DNA of 64,000 nucleotides, from NCBI GenBank assembly GCA_944472155.2, contig OX235272.1, forward strand, positions 103,236,020 through 103,300,019, given 5' to 3'. Origin of the DNA: Trichobilharzia szidati. Its lineage: Eukaryota; Platyhelminthes; Trematoda; Strigeidida; Schistosomatidae. Positions 45,001 through 55,620 of the stretch are shown here, piece by piece. Position 1 is the stretch's first letter; each line of letters begins with the position of its first letter. Under the pieces are notes generated by a model that searched no databases, was not told the DNA's origin, and was given only the letters and a program-made list of their open reading frames with translations. The translations under genes and the position numbers were made by a program.

Positions 45001-48000
45001 GACTTAGTTTATCTGAAACGTGTCATGTATTTGCTCAACGCATTTCAGACATTCTCGTCACACACACATACCTACTTGTCATACACTTTATATAAAAGGC
45101 AAAAAAGCACAAATTATCTTATAGTGTGGGTCACATTATGTACAGGTCAAGGTCACAAGTAAGGGGGAGGAAGATGACGTAAGCGTGTGGCTGCAAACTG
45201 GATTACCAAGGCAAGTTTAAAGTAATAAGAAATACTTTGTGGACACAAGAGACAGGTTTAAGTCTTTTTATGGCCATGGCTTGAACACATTTAAGTATGT
45301 GACCCAATCTTGTTGTATACGTGGGTTTAAAAGCATTACTGAAATCAACCTTCTGACCAGTCTCTATGATGTGCTTTGCTATAGATGATGTTGGACGTCA
45401 TCAATTTCCGGCATCATTTGTATCCGACGATTTTATTTGTTGTTGTTGCAGTCACCACTTTGGAATATCTCCTGCAGCCCTAACCTGCATAGACCGATGG
45501 GTCCTCCCTATGTACGTGTCTCCACACATACATGTAAATTATTAAACACAATGGGCTGTGATACTACCATTCGGATGCTGTGAGGGTTTACAGGACAATA
45601 TAGATCTCGTTTTCTCTATGAAAATAAGTTCGGCTGTATAGTAAATTGTCCTATCAGTTGCCGCCTTGAGTCTTTGTTTAGTGATCAGACTTTGTTGATC
45701 ACGCCTGAATGGCAAGGATAAATAAGCATCCTTTTTGGGAGAGCTGACTAACTGAATCGGTAGAGCTCTCAGTTTAACGCCTCTGTAACGCTTAATGAAT
45801 TTCATCGGATAAATGTTATGTAACAATATTTCTGTGAAGTGTTGTGTATCTTCGTTAATAGTATCAGATGTGCATATAAGGTGAATGCACCTGAACAAAC
45901 ATTTGACCAACGCCTTTTTATACTGTAGTGGACAGAAACTATGATTATCGTCCCGTCCATGTGGACTTTCTGTAGACAGATCGTTTTATTCACCCATCTT
46001 GTCGGTAGGTTATGAGTACATCTAATTCTCTTTCACGTACGTTTGCGATATGCTGTTTTATACTGTGTTGATCTGGTTAAGGATTTCTATGGCATCTGTT
46101 GGTTTATGACAAATGACTATTATGTCATCCACGCATCTCTTAAAAAAAAAACTTTTCCAATTACGCCCTCAGCTAGGTTATCAACATGCGACATGTAAGT
46201 ATACCAGCTAACTGAGGACCTAAGGGTCTCCCATAAAAACACCATCCATCAATCTCGCTGAAATGCTGAACCTCAAATGTAAACTTAACATTTTTAGTAC
46301 ATAAAAGCAGTAACTCTTTCAAATGGGATATGAACACTGGTAATACGAAATTGTCGTTACAGATGTGACCTTGACCTGTACACAGTGTGACCTATATTGT
46401 AATAAACCAGGCTATCTTGCTTGCTACCTAAATGTCTGTGACAAGTAGGTGTGTGTATGTATGTGATGAGAATGTCGAGAATGTGTTGCGCGAATACATC
46501 ACGCGTTTCAAATAAACAACGTCTTCTTATTGTTTTGCTGAAATTCATAAAGGGAACTAATTACTTTAAGTTAAAAAGTTACTAATTAAGCTTGAATGAT
46601 AAATTCATGATATTTTTCGATATACTCCTATTCTTAGTTTTGTACCTTTCAAATAATGAACACAATCTACTAGTGTTTAGCTGAGTGCAATCCCCTCAAA
46701 TGACTGTCTCAGTGAGAAATTTAAAATTATCCATGAACTATTCTAGGACAAATGAATTTATTTAGAAAGGTTCCTTAGTAGAACATGAATTCACCAATGA
46801 AGAGAGAGAGTTATTCAACTATTGGTTTGTAGGGATTTGATTGGTTGATTGTAGGATTTCATGATGAGCTGACATCAGTTAGAGAACCATTGGAAAACCA
46901 CTACGGAATACTGGACAGCCAGGTGCTTCGTCAGCCTAGTTTCCCACTCACTCTGATTCAGTACGTATACACACACCGACAGTGTTCGAACCCAGAACCG
47001 TCTTGGTTACAACGCTAGCGAGCTCATAGACCATTAAACTACCGGGACCCGATCCAATGGCCAGTGCATGAATTCCAACTTCTGCCAATTCACGATGTTA
47101 TAGCGCGACCACTAGGCAATGTATTTGACTAGTATTTGTCGTCACACACGAACTGCTTTACCCCACTGGTCACAGCTTCCCACTAGAACCCCAGGTAACT
47201 ACCTACCTGAATAGGGCAAGTCGCTAGTGAGCATCTCATTGATATTCAAGTATTGGTTTGCAGGGGGATTTGACTGATTGGTTTTAGGATTTCATCAGGT
47301 CGCGTATGAGAATAAATACTCGCCAGCGATGACACTGGCTAGTGCCAGTCGCGTTATAACATCGTGAATTAAGCAGAAGTTGGAATTCATGCACCGGCCA
47401 TTGGATCGTGTCCCAGTGGATTAGTGGTCTGTGAGCTCGCTAGCCTTGTAACCAGGTTCTGGGTTCGAACCCTGTCGGTGGGAAACTAGGCTGACGAAAC
47501 AGCTGGTTGTCCAATACTCCGTGGTGGTTTTCCAATGGTTCTCTAAATGATGTGACAACAACTAAATTTACCCAGCATCCAACACCTACCCAAATATGAT
47601 GTGGACATTGGTGGCTCAACCACAATTGATGTTGAAAAAGTTGCCTTTAATCTGAAACGAGGCAAAGCAGCGGAATCTGATGGAATGACTCCAAAGGACA
47701 GTGCGATGATGAAATATTATTTGGGTTAACTATGATATTAGAGTAATATGTGGGAATCTGAGACAGTCCCATTTGACCAGTGTAGATTATCGATCATCAT
47801 AGTTTATAAAAAGGGAGACAGGTCTCCTTGTAATAACTAACACAGTATCTGAAATTCTTCTAGATTGAGTAATAATCATGCGTAGACTAAGTGGTGGTCG
47901 GGATAAACACTCAGAGATCAGGATGACAGTGCATTGATCATATCTTCATCCTTTAACAGACTCTGGGACAAGCAATCACCCCCCTCTGTAATCTCCGATA

Positions 48001-51000
48001 TCCATTAAGTCCCAATGTTCCACATGTAGTTATTCTTTTACCCGAACACTTCTGCTAAGTACAGTTCTTTGGAACTTTTTTGTGCATCTTTTCCTCTCCC
48101 TGTGTGTAAAACTTGGTGTGCTACACCCCTGTGCAAAGCTCTACACTGAAAACTTAGTTGGTCAGTCAGTCAGTCAGATAGTTGAGGAAATCACTCTCTA
48201 CTTTAAAAAAATTGAGGTCACGTGTAGGCACTACTGGTGGCGTTGTAACACAGCGGTTACAGAATTCTCCTCTACTTTTCATGATTGAAAACCACCCGAG
48301 AGTACTGGATAGCCAGCCGTTTCGTCAGCCTAGATTGATTTTCATCATGAGTACGCACCCACCACAGGGAGCTTCGGACCCAGCACCTTCCGGTTACAAA
48401 GCAAGTTCATACACCAGTCAGGCATTGGGACCATGAATTCGAACTGGTACCAGCCACTGTCATCGGCAGCGAGTATTTGACCTCACTCCAGATAGGATGG
48501 ACCTCATTTGTCAAAGTACTTCTCACTAAAACTACTTTGACAAGATGATATTGTGACGAATGATTGTTAACAAACTTATAAAAATAGAACACTATTCGCA
48601 AGAATCTGAATGAAGAGTAAACCCTCGATTTATTCTTCAATGGAGATTTCTGTTACGAATTACAATCTACAGAACAAACTGAAGTGAATATGAAATAAAC
48701 GCTACACACACACACACACACTAAAGAAAACAATAGCTCATTCAGACTTCGTCTACTTCGACTTCAAATAGCAATCAAAGGTCATCATAAATCTTTCTCT
48801 TGTAGGAATGCCTGTGAACAACAACTTTCGGAAACTATGTGGATATTTTAGACATAGAAGATGCAGAATCTTGGAAACAATAAATACACTGACACGAACC
48901 TAATTTATCACCTAAATAAAGCAGTAATGCCAATTTAAAAATCGGGGCCAACTGAGTAACCAATCAAGGCGTAATAAGTGTAGGCAAGTCAGTAACAACG
49001 CACAACTCTTATAGCTCACTTATGCTAAAGAATTTGTCTCAGGAAACGTAACACTAATGATGGTAAACTATGATTGCAGATCGGGTAGTATACATGTGCC
49101 TTTGAATCTCTAGAAAGTGAAGAGTAGGTCAAAAGCTTGAGGAATAACCCTACAGGACACTAGCCTGTTTCCTTCTGGTAACACTTCGGTACATGACAGG
49201 GCATTTGGTGAAGTTCAACAATAGCGTCGCAAGAGTGCGAATGCTCCGGTGACCCTGAACGCATGCTAGTCGTTGGCTAACGGCACCTGTCCTTACCATA
49301 GCTGAAATATCAACGCTATTCACCAGCTAGGCAGCAAATGTCATTCAGATCACGTTTTTAAGTACTACTGTTTGGACAATGTGTTAATAGCTCGTTAGGG
49401 TTGGGATTGGGGTTAAGGTAAGTATTGGGGTTAGGGGTTAGGATCAGGGTTAGAATTACGGTTTGGATAAGGGTTATGATTCTGTCTGTTTTCGACATAG
49501 AACTTTGCAACGATGTGCAGCAGTTCAAGTCGCCACACTCCATAGAGCACACAAAGCAAGAGAAAGTAGAAAAAATGCATATTAGAAACAGTAAACAGAG
49601 GTGTGAGACAAAGGAATAGTAATAACGAAGAACAATATAGTTTCATCGGAAATTATAAGTCACAAGGAGTGTATGCATCTGCGCTAGCCATTTAAAACGA
49701 TGAGTTTGAGCCATATCACTGATTGTCTCCACCCTTCATTGGTTTTTATTGTCACGAGGACCCAAACCAGGAAGTCTACACCTCCCTACGTGACTGGCTG
49801 GCTTAAACTAACTGTTGTGGATTTCATTGACTGATAAGGCCATGTTTTGGTTTGACCACTGCTTGATCCTGTGTCAGTCAGCTAACATTTTCCGTCGAGG
49901 AAGGCGATGACTAGGCGTACGTAACACATGTCCTAACCATCTCAGTCGATGCAATTTCACAGCCTCATCGATTGATTTCCCCTCCTTATCTAGCACTCGA
50001 CGCCTAACCTCAATATTGCTCACCTTATTATACCACTTCACACTTCCCGACGGATACCTGCTACCTTGACGTGGTGGTCGGGCTTGCACATTGCGATGAC
50101 CCAACAAGCTACACTGGATGGAACCAATGTTCCTGCAGGTACTACCATTCTAGGAAGGTTGTTAGGATAGCGATTAGACTAAAAGCAGCAAGAATCTCTC
50201 TTACACTATGCTGGGGGTCTGTGGGCGAAGTCGTACTGCTGTGGAACAGGGGTATAACAGCAGTGAGGTGTTTCCCTCAGATGACCAGCATGCCAGCCAT
50301 GCTGTCTCTCTACTTTGGAGAGACGGGGTTAGAAAAGGTCGACCCCGAAAATTGTACATCCTGACTTACCCTACGGTGGTCCGTAACCAGTGGTAAGTTT
50401 ACTAATACGGAACCAAACCAAGAAACCAGTTCATACAGGCCGTGTGTGACCGTCCTCAAGCAGTTGTCCCCTGGGCTCTCCGGTCACGCAACACTAACCC
50501 TCTCTCTGTTTCAGGTACCCGAAGAATCAAGCAACTTCCACGGTGTGGGCAGTCGGGAAGTAACAACCACCCACATACTTCCAAAAGGGTTATGATTAGG
50601 GACAGATTTATAGATGATGTCATTTATTTCAGTTTTTTGATTATCCTCATACTGGAGACCATAGTAACACAACCGAGAGCCTTGAGGAGGACTGCACAAC
50701 AGAATAAGAGAGATGAATGGTTTACAAAAACAGCTCATCTTTAGACACGTCGGTGAATACATGTACAGAAACCAGCAACTGATACTCTTCATTATAATGG
50801 GGACGTAGTTTTAAGTCATATCAGAGAAAAATCCCCCTGTTTAATGTGTTTTCATGCATTTTCTTGTAAATGTACGTCATTTTTGTGCAAAAATTCCTCA
50901 TTTTTATGACTGGTCGGCTGAAAGTCACCCATGCGTTCGCATCCCCCTTGGGACGCTATTGTTGAACTGTGCCGGGCACTGTTCATGTATCAAGTTAGTT

Positions 51001-54000
51001 AATTTTAAAACACATAAGAAATTTTTAAAAAACCAACCCTAATTTTTCTAAAAAAATAACTGCGCATGTAACTTTGTTAGATACACACACTCACACACAC
51101 AAAGCGTAAATATCAAAGAAGATAGATAAAATAAACAACTCACAACTCACCTCGACATATTCAAGTAGGTCATTAATTTCAGATGGAGTCATATTGAATT
51201 TATAAGAACCTGAACAATAATCCAAAGCATTCACTATTTCTGGAGGGATTAAATCTACTCTTGATTTCATTTGAACAGCAAAAGGACTAGAAGGTCGAAG
51301 GAGACAAATTAAACGTAACAACCAGCCTAAACGATCATAATGTCGATGAGCAAGTGCCTCGTAAACAAGAGGCCCAGAAGATCCCAATGAAGCAATCATA
51401 TATAAGGCTAAGGGACCATAGTAACGTGTATGTCGTAGTAACAGCAATGGATTCACCTGACAGTTAGCCGATAATTGATTGGTATTGGTAAGCGGAGTCC
51501 AAGCTAATTCATTGACACGATCATAAACACGATGACAGATTCTGCTGAAATTAGGATCATCTGGCTCGAATTGTACACATGTTCTATCCAAAATATACAA
51601 GAAAGAACCTTGATCTAGAAGTGCCTAATGAAACAAAGAAAACGTTGAAATGGGTAAGATGGCTTCAAAACCAAATAAAACTGTTATGAAAGCTTTTACA
51701 GCAACTCCTATATCAAAGTCTAAATGAGTATCAAAAAGAAAAGAATTTCGTCTGTCATTTATCTCCCCTATTTTCATCAGCACGTCTTCTTTGAGACAAC
51801 AGAAAATGACGACAGGAGACTGAGAAAGGTCTAACCCAGCATTGAGGTTCAAAGGACAGATAATAAACAGACGTGTGAGGCAAAAGGTATAGTAATATGG
51901 AAGAACAATAGAATTTTATTGGATATTATAAATCACAAAGAGTGAATGCATCTGCGCCAGCCATCACCGAGAACGATTTTGAGCCATATCACCAATCGTC
52001 TCCAGCCGTCATTGGTTTCTACCATCCCGACGACGCCAACCAAAGGGCAGTCTACACCACCCGACGTGGTTGACGTAAGCTAACTATTACGGATTTCCTT
52101 GACTGATGAAGCCATGTTTTGATTTGACCAACACCAGCTCTTTTCCAACCTCACCCGTCCTCTATATCACTCAGCTACTTTACATTGCCTGTCGAGGAAG
52201 CCAATCGATTGTACATGTCCTAGCCTCATCTCTCTGAATCGATGTCACTTCACAACCACCTCGTCGATTGATTTCCCCCCCCCACTTTACCTAGCACTCG
52301 AAATGCTAACTCAATATCGCCCACCCTATTATACCACTACCTAACACACACGGGAGACAGAACGCAGACACATATGATCAAAGACAGCTAGCCAGCCAGC
52401 CAGGCTTTTCATGTCTTCCACTTTTAATGGCCATGTCTCAGTCACAGCCATAAAGGAGGACAGAGCGAAGTGCTGCTGATCGATAACCAGCCGGAAATCA
52501 CGTCTACTAAACCAGAGATGACATAAGTTGGCGGGCATATGCCAAACGAGCCTTCTGTATCCGTGTTGAGATTTCGTCAGTGGTCAACCCGGTGGCGTTG
52601 GCTGATGCAACTTCCCAAATAAGTGAAGTGGTCAACACACTCCACCACCTCCCCCTGTCTTTAAGCTTGGAGTCAGTCGATGAAGTCCAGTCCAGTCTAC
52701 TCCTGTAGCATCATCTTACATTTGACAGCAGCAGCGAATCGTTCGCATGCCAAACATTCGAAGATTGCTCACTGTTCAAGATTTCCAGAAGACTCTACTC
52801 CATTTCGTCAGCGTCTTCACCCAGGAGGGAGGACTACATTATCTGCATATTCTAAGTCAACGAGATTATTCCCTGGTAACAAGTTAATCCCTGAGTCACT
52901 GAAGTCAGTTAGGGTTAAGTCCATTAGTACATGTATGATGAAATTAAGGCGACCATATCACGTTGAAAGCACCGGTTCTCGTCCGATCACCGAAGTTAAG
53001 CGACATTGGGCCCTGTTAGTACTTGCATGGGTGACCGGCTGGGAATACCGGGTGTTGCCAGCTTTAGTGCGTCAGTGGCACAGCGGTTAGGACGCTCGCC
53101 GACCATGCACATGGTCCGGGGTTCGATCCCCGGCCACCGACGCACCCCTTTACCTCGCTAAGCCAGAAATAAAGCTGATGAAGAGGAAAGGGTGAGCATG
53201 AGGTTAGCGACCCCATCCTGTAAAAATAAACACTGCTACAGAAACTTCAGGCCTCCAGCTTGAAGCCCTATTTCCCACTGGGAACGTGAAGGAATAAGAA
53301 AAAATGATGCAATTAAACAGACATTGACGGTCATTCCTGACGCACACCGCTGGTTGCCACAAAAAACAAAAGAAATAGTAAATACGATCCTCGATAAAAA
53401 TAATTATAAAGTATACCACCTTATAACAGTTAGATTTTTTAAAGACACTTATAACCACCAGATGGAGACCCCGAGTAAGTCAGTGGTTGGAGACTGTCAG
53501 TTGCATAACCCAAAATCGTCCTCAATGACATAGATGTATTCACTTGTTGTAGTGCTACAGATCCATCAAATCCTAATGATTCCTCATCTAATTATTCCTT
53601 CTCTCATACACTTCTACTTATTATAGTTTCATTGCATTGCATTTTCTACGCCATTTACATGCTCTCGTAAAATGCAGCAATATATGAACTGCCGCATTTT
53701 TCCTTCGCAATCCTACCTTGATAACTGAGTACAGTTCAGATATCAAATAACCAGGAAACGAATCCTACACATGAATATATGGAGTGTACATAAGAAAATT
53801 TTGTATTACACAATACGAGATACGCTTCAACTAGATAAAAGAAAAAGTGATAGAAATTGTCACTTACATTTAACTGTTTATCTTCAAACATTAAAGGAAT
53901 ATACAACCTTCGACCAGAAAGAGGAAAATACACTTGATTAATACGATCACGTTCACAAGCATTTGCATGCCTTAGAGTACCATTCGACTCTCTGACAACA

Positions 54001-54508
54001 ATAAGACGATTTTTTCTATTACGTTTCAAAGTTGTATCTGTGAAAACCAGTTTAATATTCCCAGGTAGTAGACCTTGAAGACCATTATCTTGTGATATGA
54101 TCTGGTCGTCTACAATACGCCTTGGTTGTAACACTGGTGGCATTTGTAATTTTTGTTCTGTATATACTGAAGTATATTTTTTGACCTTAAAAGAATTAGG
54201 GGTTAAAAAACCAGTTGGAATTCACTTACTATATTCAGCTCAGCATCACTCAGGAGTTTAATATTCTCCTTTCCAAACTTTTTATGAGTTTTTTGATGAA
54301 CTGCATCTGTATCTGTGTGAGTGATCAGGCGTAAAAGATTATGAATTTGTGGATTTGTAAACAGATCTTGAAGATTCCTGGAAACTTGATTATTATCATT
54401 ATTATTCCTTTTTACCAAGTCTAAAGAGTTAAAAAAAAAAATGTAATGATATATATTACCTGCACAGTGTAGTCGTGTGGCGGTAAACAATGTTCTCACC
54501 TTGTGCAT
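41889..54508 (-). CDS. MRPS22: Mitochondrial ribosomal protein S22 (mS22), 5 exons
   Basis: Animal-specific protein of the small mitoribosomal subunit, acting in the mitochondrial matrix. Exons: 54508-54460, 54420-54230, 54185-53868, 51624-51151 and 42002-41889. All introns are GT-AG. Coding length is 1146 nt, exactly 381 codons plus stop (the human protein is about 360). The N-terminus MHKVRTLFTATRLHCA is basic and hydroxylated like a mitochondrial targeting signal. Matches in order: LFTNPQIHNLLRLIT; QKLQMPPVLQPRR; KLVFTDTTL; NRLIVVRESNGTLRHA; CERDRINQVYFPLSGRRLYI; CVQFEPDDPNF; RHTRYYGPLALYM; last exon LFIKVEPLGENKQSILYDCL. Introns of 39, 44, 2243 and 9148 nt rise from 5' to 3'. The last exon was chosen by its acceptor (ttcttaatttag), its phase and the LIKV-like match; it is the least certain part. 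Confidence 0.88.
42060..42384. other. MRPS22 intron 4 start, with (ACCT)n
   Basis: An (ACCT)n run at 42068-42096 is the only feature seen here. Confidence 0.6.
42385..42435 (-). repeat. SINE B tail fragment
   Basis: GACTGGACACTAGTTGGCAG and GTGTCTAGTCCTTT match the SINE B 3' end only. Confidence 0.6.
42440..43225 (-). mobile_element. Penelope-like element, 3' portion with terminal repeat
   Basis: The minus strand reads INYPDKLVRKYVGECKIKE and the IVLPYK/FKLPTNS-type region, parallel to 9505-10110. The 42440-42560 end matches 10010-10135, and the 43130-43225 end matches 10255-10350, so both terminal-repeat pieces are present. Decayed. Confidence 0.72.
43215..43375 (-). repeat. SINE B partial copy 5
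   Basis: GTGGACTGAATTCTATAGCT, GGCCACCATGGCACT and TGGTTGGAGGCAATCGGC match the SINE B body. Head missing. Confidence 0.7.
43376..43660. other. MRPS22 intron 4, unassigned, with (TG)n
   Basis: A (GT)n run lies at 43427-43440. The block TAAGCACCAGTAAGTGACCA resembles 55657-55680, suggesting a further unnamed repeat. Confidence 0.4.
43661..43736 (+). repeat. Degenerate telomere-like tract, left of solo LTR
   Basis: AGGTTAGGTTTGGGAAAG, GTTTAGGCTAAGG, AGGTTAAGGTTAG: diverged TTAGG-type repeats. Confidence 0.6.
43737..44090 (+). repeat. Solo LTR within telomere-like sequence
   Basis: Homologous over its length to 5889-6234 and to the LTR at 40580-40929. Telomere-like repeats in the same orientation lie on both sides, as if the element had inserted into such a tract and then recombined to a solo LTR. 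Confidence 0.8.
44091..44180 (+). repeat. Degenerate telomere-like tract, right of solo LTR
   Basis: ATTAGGGTTGGTTCAAG, GTTAGGTTTAGGTTAGGG, GCTAGGGTTAG. Confidence 0.65.
44181..44564. other. MRPS22 intron 4, unassigned
   Basis: An 82-codon plus-strand open frame (44213-44461) has no recognisable motif. Nothing else seen. Confidence 0.35.
44565..44800 (+). repeat. SINE A copy with broken hammerhead
   Basis: Head junction GTTTGCAGGGGGATTTGATT, tRNA-like B-box GGGTTCGAACC, then CAGAAGA in place of the core CTGAAGA and GACACAGCC in place of GAAACAGC. Cannot cleave. Confidence 0.7.
44960..46560 (-). mobile_element. Penelope-like element, decayed, RT through endonuclease linker
   Basis: Minus-strand frames, from 5': FSKTIRRRCLFETRDVFAQH; SEIDGWCFYGRPLGPQLAGI; KRCVDDIIVICHKPTDAIEI (catalytic DD retained as CVDD); LLHNIYPMKFIKRYRG; AYLSLPFRRDQQSLITKQRL; and AELIFIEKTRSILSCKPSQH. 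The last three precede the GIY-YIG domain. Stops and frameshifts are present. A different PLE lineage from the copy at 8940 by its motif variants. Confidence 0.78.
46815..47240 (-). repeat. SINE A full copy, minus half of inverted dimer
   Basis: Tail, damaged hammerhead (GAAGCACCTGGCTGTC), tRNA-like segment and the complete head to AACTACCTACCTGAATAGGG. Confidence 0.75.
47241..47545 (+). repeat. SINE A copy, plus half of inverted dimer
   Basis: Repeats the junction seen at 19180-19265. The hammerhead core and the 5' strand of stem II are deleted: the B-box GGGTTCGAACCC and GGTGGG run straight into AAACTAGGCTGACGAAACAG. Confidence 0.75.
47560..48020 (+). mobile_element. RTE-like LINE fragment, RT region
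   Basis: Plus-strand pieces SDGMTPKDSAMMKYY, SETVPFDQCRLSIIIVYKKG and DDSALIISSSFN match RT block 1-2 and the CIDHIFTLRHIL region of the 23221 copy. Confidence 0.65.
48265..48480 (-). repeat. SINE A copy (decayed hammerhead)
   Basis: Keeps GACGAAACGGCTGGCTATCC and GAGTACTCTC, reading minus, but the CTGANGA core is altered (ATGATGA next to AAATCAATC). The tRNA-like head is truncated at about 48480. Confidence 0.65.
48481..49385. other. MRPS22 intron 4, unassigned, with (CA)n
   Basis: A (CA)n run lies at 48704-48721. No gene or known element recognised. Confidence 0.45.
49390..49478 (+). repeat. Degenerate telomere-like tract
   Basis: CGTTAGGGTTGGGATTGGGG, GGTTAGGGGTTAGGATCAGG, then GGTTTGGATAAGGGTTATG. 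It abuts the 3' end of an RTE-like LINE. Confidence 0.65.
49480..50045 (-). mobile_element. RTE-like LINE, 3' fragment
   Basis: The 3' UTR matches 10830-11160 and 57170-57460 (GTTCTATGTCGAAAACAGAC at its end). The coding end gives KLHRLRWLGHVLRTPSHRLP and VKWYNKVSNIEVRRR. Confidence 0.75.
50046..50600 (+). mobile_element. RTE-like LINE, 5' region fragment
   Basis: GCTACCTTGACGTGGTGGTC and nearby sequence, then a block (AGAATCAAGCAACTTCCACG, GGGAAGTAACAACC) repeated at 57472-57535. It joins a minus-strand 3' fragment head-on at about 50045, so two truncated copies meet here. Confidence 0.55.
50601..51145. other. MRPS22 intron 4, unassigned
   Basis: A short (AC)n run at 51083-51100 is next to the exon 4 donor. 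Nothing else recognised. Confidence 0.5.
51151..51624 (-). CDS. MRPS22: MRPS22 exon 4
   Basis: 474 nt from the acceptor tttcattag| to the donor GTCGAG|gtgagt. It codes LDRTCVQFEPDDPNFSRICH, LLLRHTRYYGPLALYMIASL and a helical C-terminal part. Same order and spacing as in other MRPS22 proteins. Confidence 0.9.
52948..53063 (+). rRNA. 5S rRNA sequence, nearly complete, as SINE head
   Basis: GACCATATCACGTTGAAAGC, CCGATCACCGAAGTTAAGC, TAGTACTTGCATGGGTGACC and CTGGGAATACCGGGTG are the standard 5S landmarks, including the internal promoter (A-box and C-box). Only a few 5' bases are missing. It looks well preserved, but its place in a SINE insertion says it is not a standard array copy. Confidence 0.85.
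53066..53144 (+). repeat. tRNA-related SINE C head (best preserved)
   Basis: GCGTCAGTGGCACAGCGGTT then GGTCCGGGGTTCGATCCCCG. Ends pair over about 9-10 bp (GCGTC.GTGG with CCACCGACGC), and the T-arm GGGG-TTCGATC-CCCC is perfect. The anticodon arm GACCATG/CATGGTC is too tight a hairpin for a tRNA. Confidence 0.7.
53868..54185 (-). CDS. MRPS22: MRPS22 exon 3 (most conserved block)
   Basis: 318 nt coding MPPVLQPRRIVDD, VFTDTTLKRNRKNRLIVVRE, SNGTLRHANACERDRINQVY and FPLSGRRLYIPLMFEDKQLN. It ends at AAT|gtaagt. The strongest evidence for the gene's identity. Confidence 0.92.
54230..54420 (-). CDS. MRPS22: MRPS22 exon 2
   Basis: 191 nt between the acceptor aactctttag| and the donor |gtaagtgaa. It codes LFTNPQIHNLLRLIT and KLLSDAELNI, the N-terminal helix region of the family. 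The next intron is 44 nt. Confidence 0.85.
54460..54508 (-). CDS. MRPS22: MRPS22 exon 1 (targeting peptide)
   Basis: 49 nt starting at ATG and ending TGTGCAG|gtaata. The single base carried over makes GAC with the next exon and keeps the frame. The following intron is only 39 nt. Confidence 0.75.
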
Positions 54509-54889
54509 ACTTTATATATGTCTATGTGTGTTGGTGATCACAGAAGGCAAAAGTGAATGAAATCTGAGATGAAATATTGCAGTATATAATGTGCTAAGTA
54601 AAAATGCGTCCTCAAGCCTCCATAATTCGTGACCTATTAAGCAAAAATATGTAAGATATAGTTAGATAACAGGAAAATGGGAAACATTTCAAAAAGTTCG
54701 ACACTTTTTTATTACTGATAAAATAGACGATAAAGAAAATACATCACAGCTATTGTTGGTATCCATTCTGATTTACGTCAAATTCAATATCAAACCACTT
54801 AATGACGAAGAAAAAATGAAGATTTCTTAGTTTTTGTCGTTTTATATTTTATAAGTGAAAAACTATACGAAAGCTATAGAGGGCGGCAC
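54509..54889 (-). promoter_or_regulatory. MRPS22 upstream region
   Basis: AT-rich sequence upstream of the MRPS22 start. No defined motif can be named; it is assigned only by position. Confidence 0.3.
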
Positions 54890-55620
54890 ATAATTATGAT
54901 TATTCTTCCCTTGGATTCTAAGTGGGACATGGGACTTCAACTGTATATCCTAATTTACCTCGATTTTCCCTCTGCTATTCGTTTCAGCTAGATCCACAAT
55001 TGCCACAACCTTTCATCCCCCCTCCCCAAACGGTCTCGGTGTCACACTCAGACGACCAACTACTCACCACCTCTTATTCGGGTTCCACTCAGCGGAGTGG
55101 CGTGTGATGTCACCCAAAGGTCTCCTCTGTGTATGTCCATTACATCTCCATTTCCTTTTGCATTTCACTAGGGTGATATCTTTTTCTGTTGTCGGTTATG
55201 TGCCAGAGTTTCTTGTTCCTTGTACTTTACGGACGACCTTATGGTCTTCAGTATCGAGTGAAGAAAGCTGTTGATGAAAGTCTGTTGAAGCCTGTTGGAA
55301 ACGCTCACGTAACACGCACGCAGTCTCTGAATAACACAGCACCACTGATTTAACATTAGTGTCTACAATTTCGATCTTGTTCCTTGTGCTCAGTGCTATA
55401 CATATCCACACTGATTTCAGAATGATGACTGTTCATTTGTCTTTCCCAATCCTACCCCGTTCCTGACATCCTCATCTGTACTGCTTGTTTTTGAAACGAT
55501 TAGCCGAGGTAAGTGAAGGAATCGGCTTCTTATAGATTTCTCAAATTGACGGTCATTGGTGCTTGTCATTGTTGATTATCTTACTCGAGTCACTAGAACC
55601 AATATTTTAGTATGACTTCA
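54890..55620 (-). mobile_element. RTE-like LINE (second subfamily), decayed 3' fragment
   Basis: Starts at the shared tail (GGATTCTAAGTGGGACATGG, against 25350). Minus-strand frames STRNKIEIVDTNVKSVVLCY and FQQASTDFHQQLSSLDTED match the 25677-25937 region. Confidence 0.72.

Larger units (their letters stand above)
52948..53303 (+). mobile_element. 5S rRNA-headed SINE (5S + tRNA-like + SINE C body) with target-site duplication
   Basis: 5S rRNA-like sequence (52948-53063) is followed at once by the tRNA-related SINE C head (53066-53144), the SINE C body and the LINE-shared tail. Flanking duplication ATGATGAAATTAA (52935-52947) against ATGATGCAATTAA (53304-53316), one mismatch in 13. The whole unit therefore moved as one retrotransposed piece into an RTE-like LINE. 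Confidence 0.8.
51850..53365 (-). mobile_element. RTE-like LINE in MRPS22 intron 3, split by a 5S-headed SINE
   Basis: Same 3' UTR and coding order as 21800-23614 (minus-strand KVEDMKSLAGWLAVFDHMCL, FLRSVSRVC). Sequence left of 52947 and right of 53304 is contiguous in the other copy, so the middle is inserted. Decayed. Confidence 0.75.

Noticed and set aside
52948..53063. An ordinary 5S rRNA gene
   Set aside because: It lies inside a flanking duplication together with a SINE, within a LINE, and lacks its first bases.
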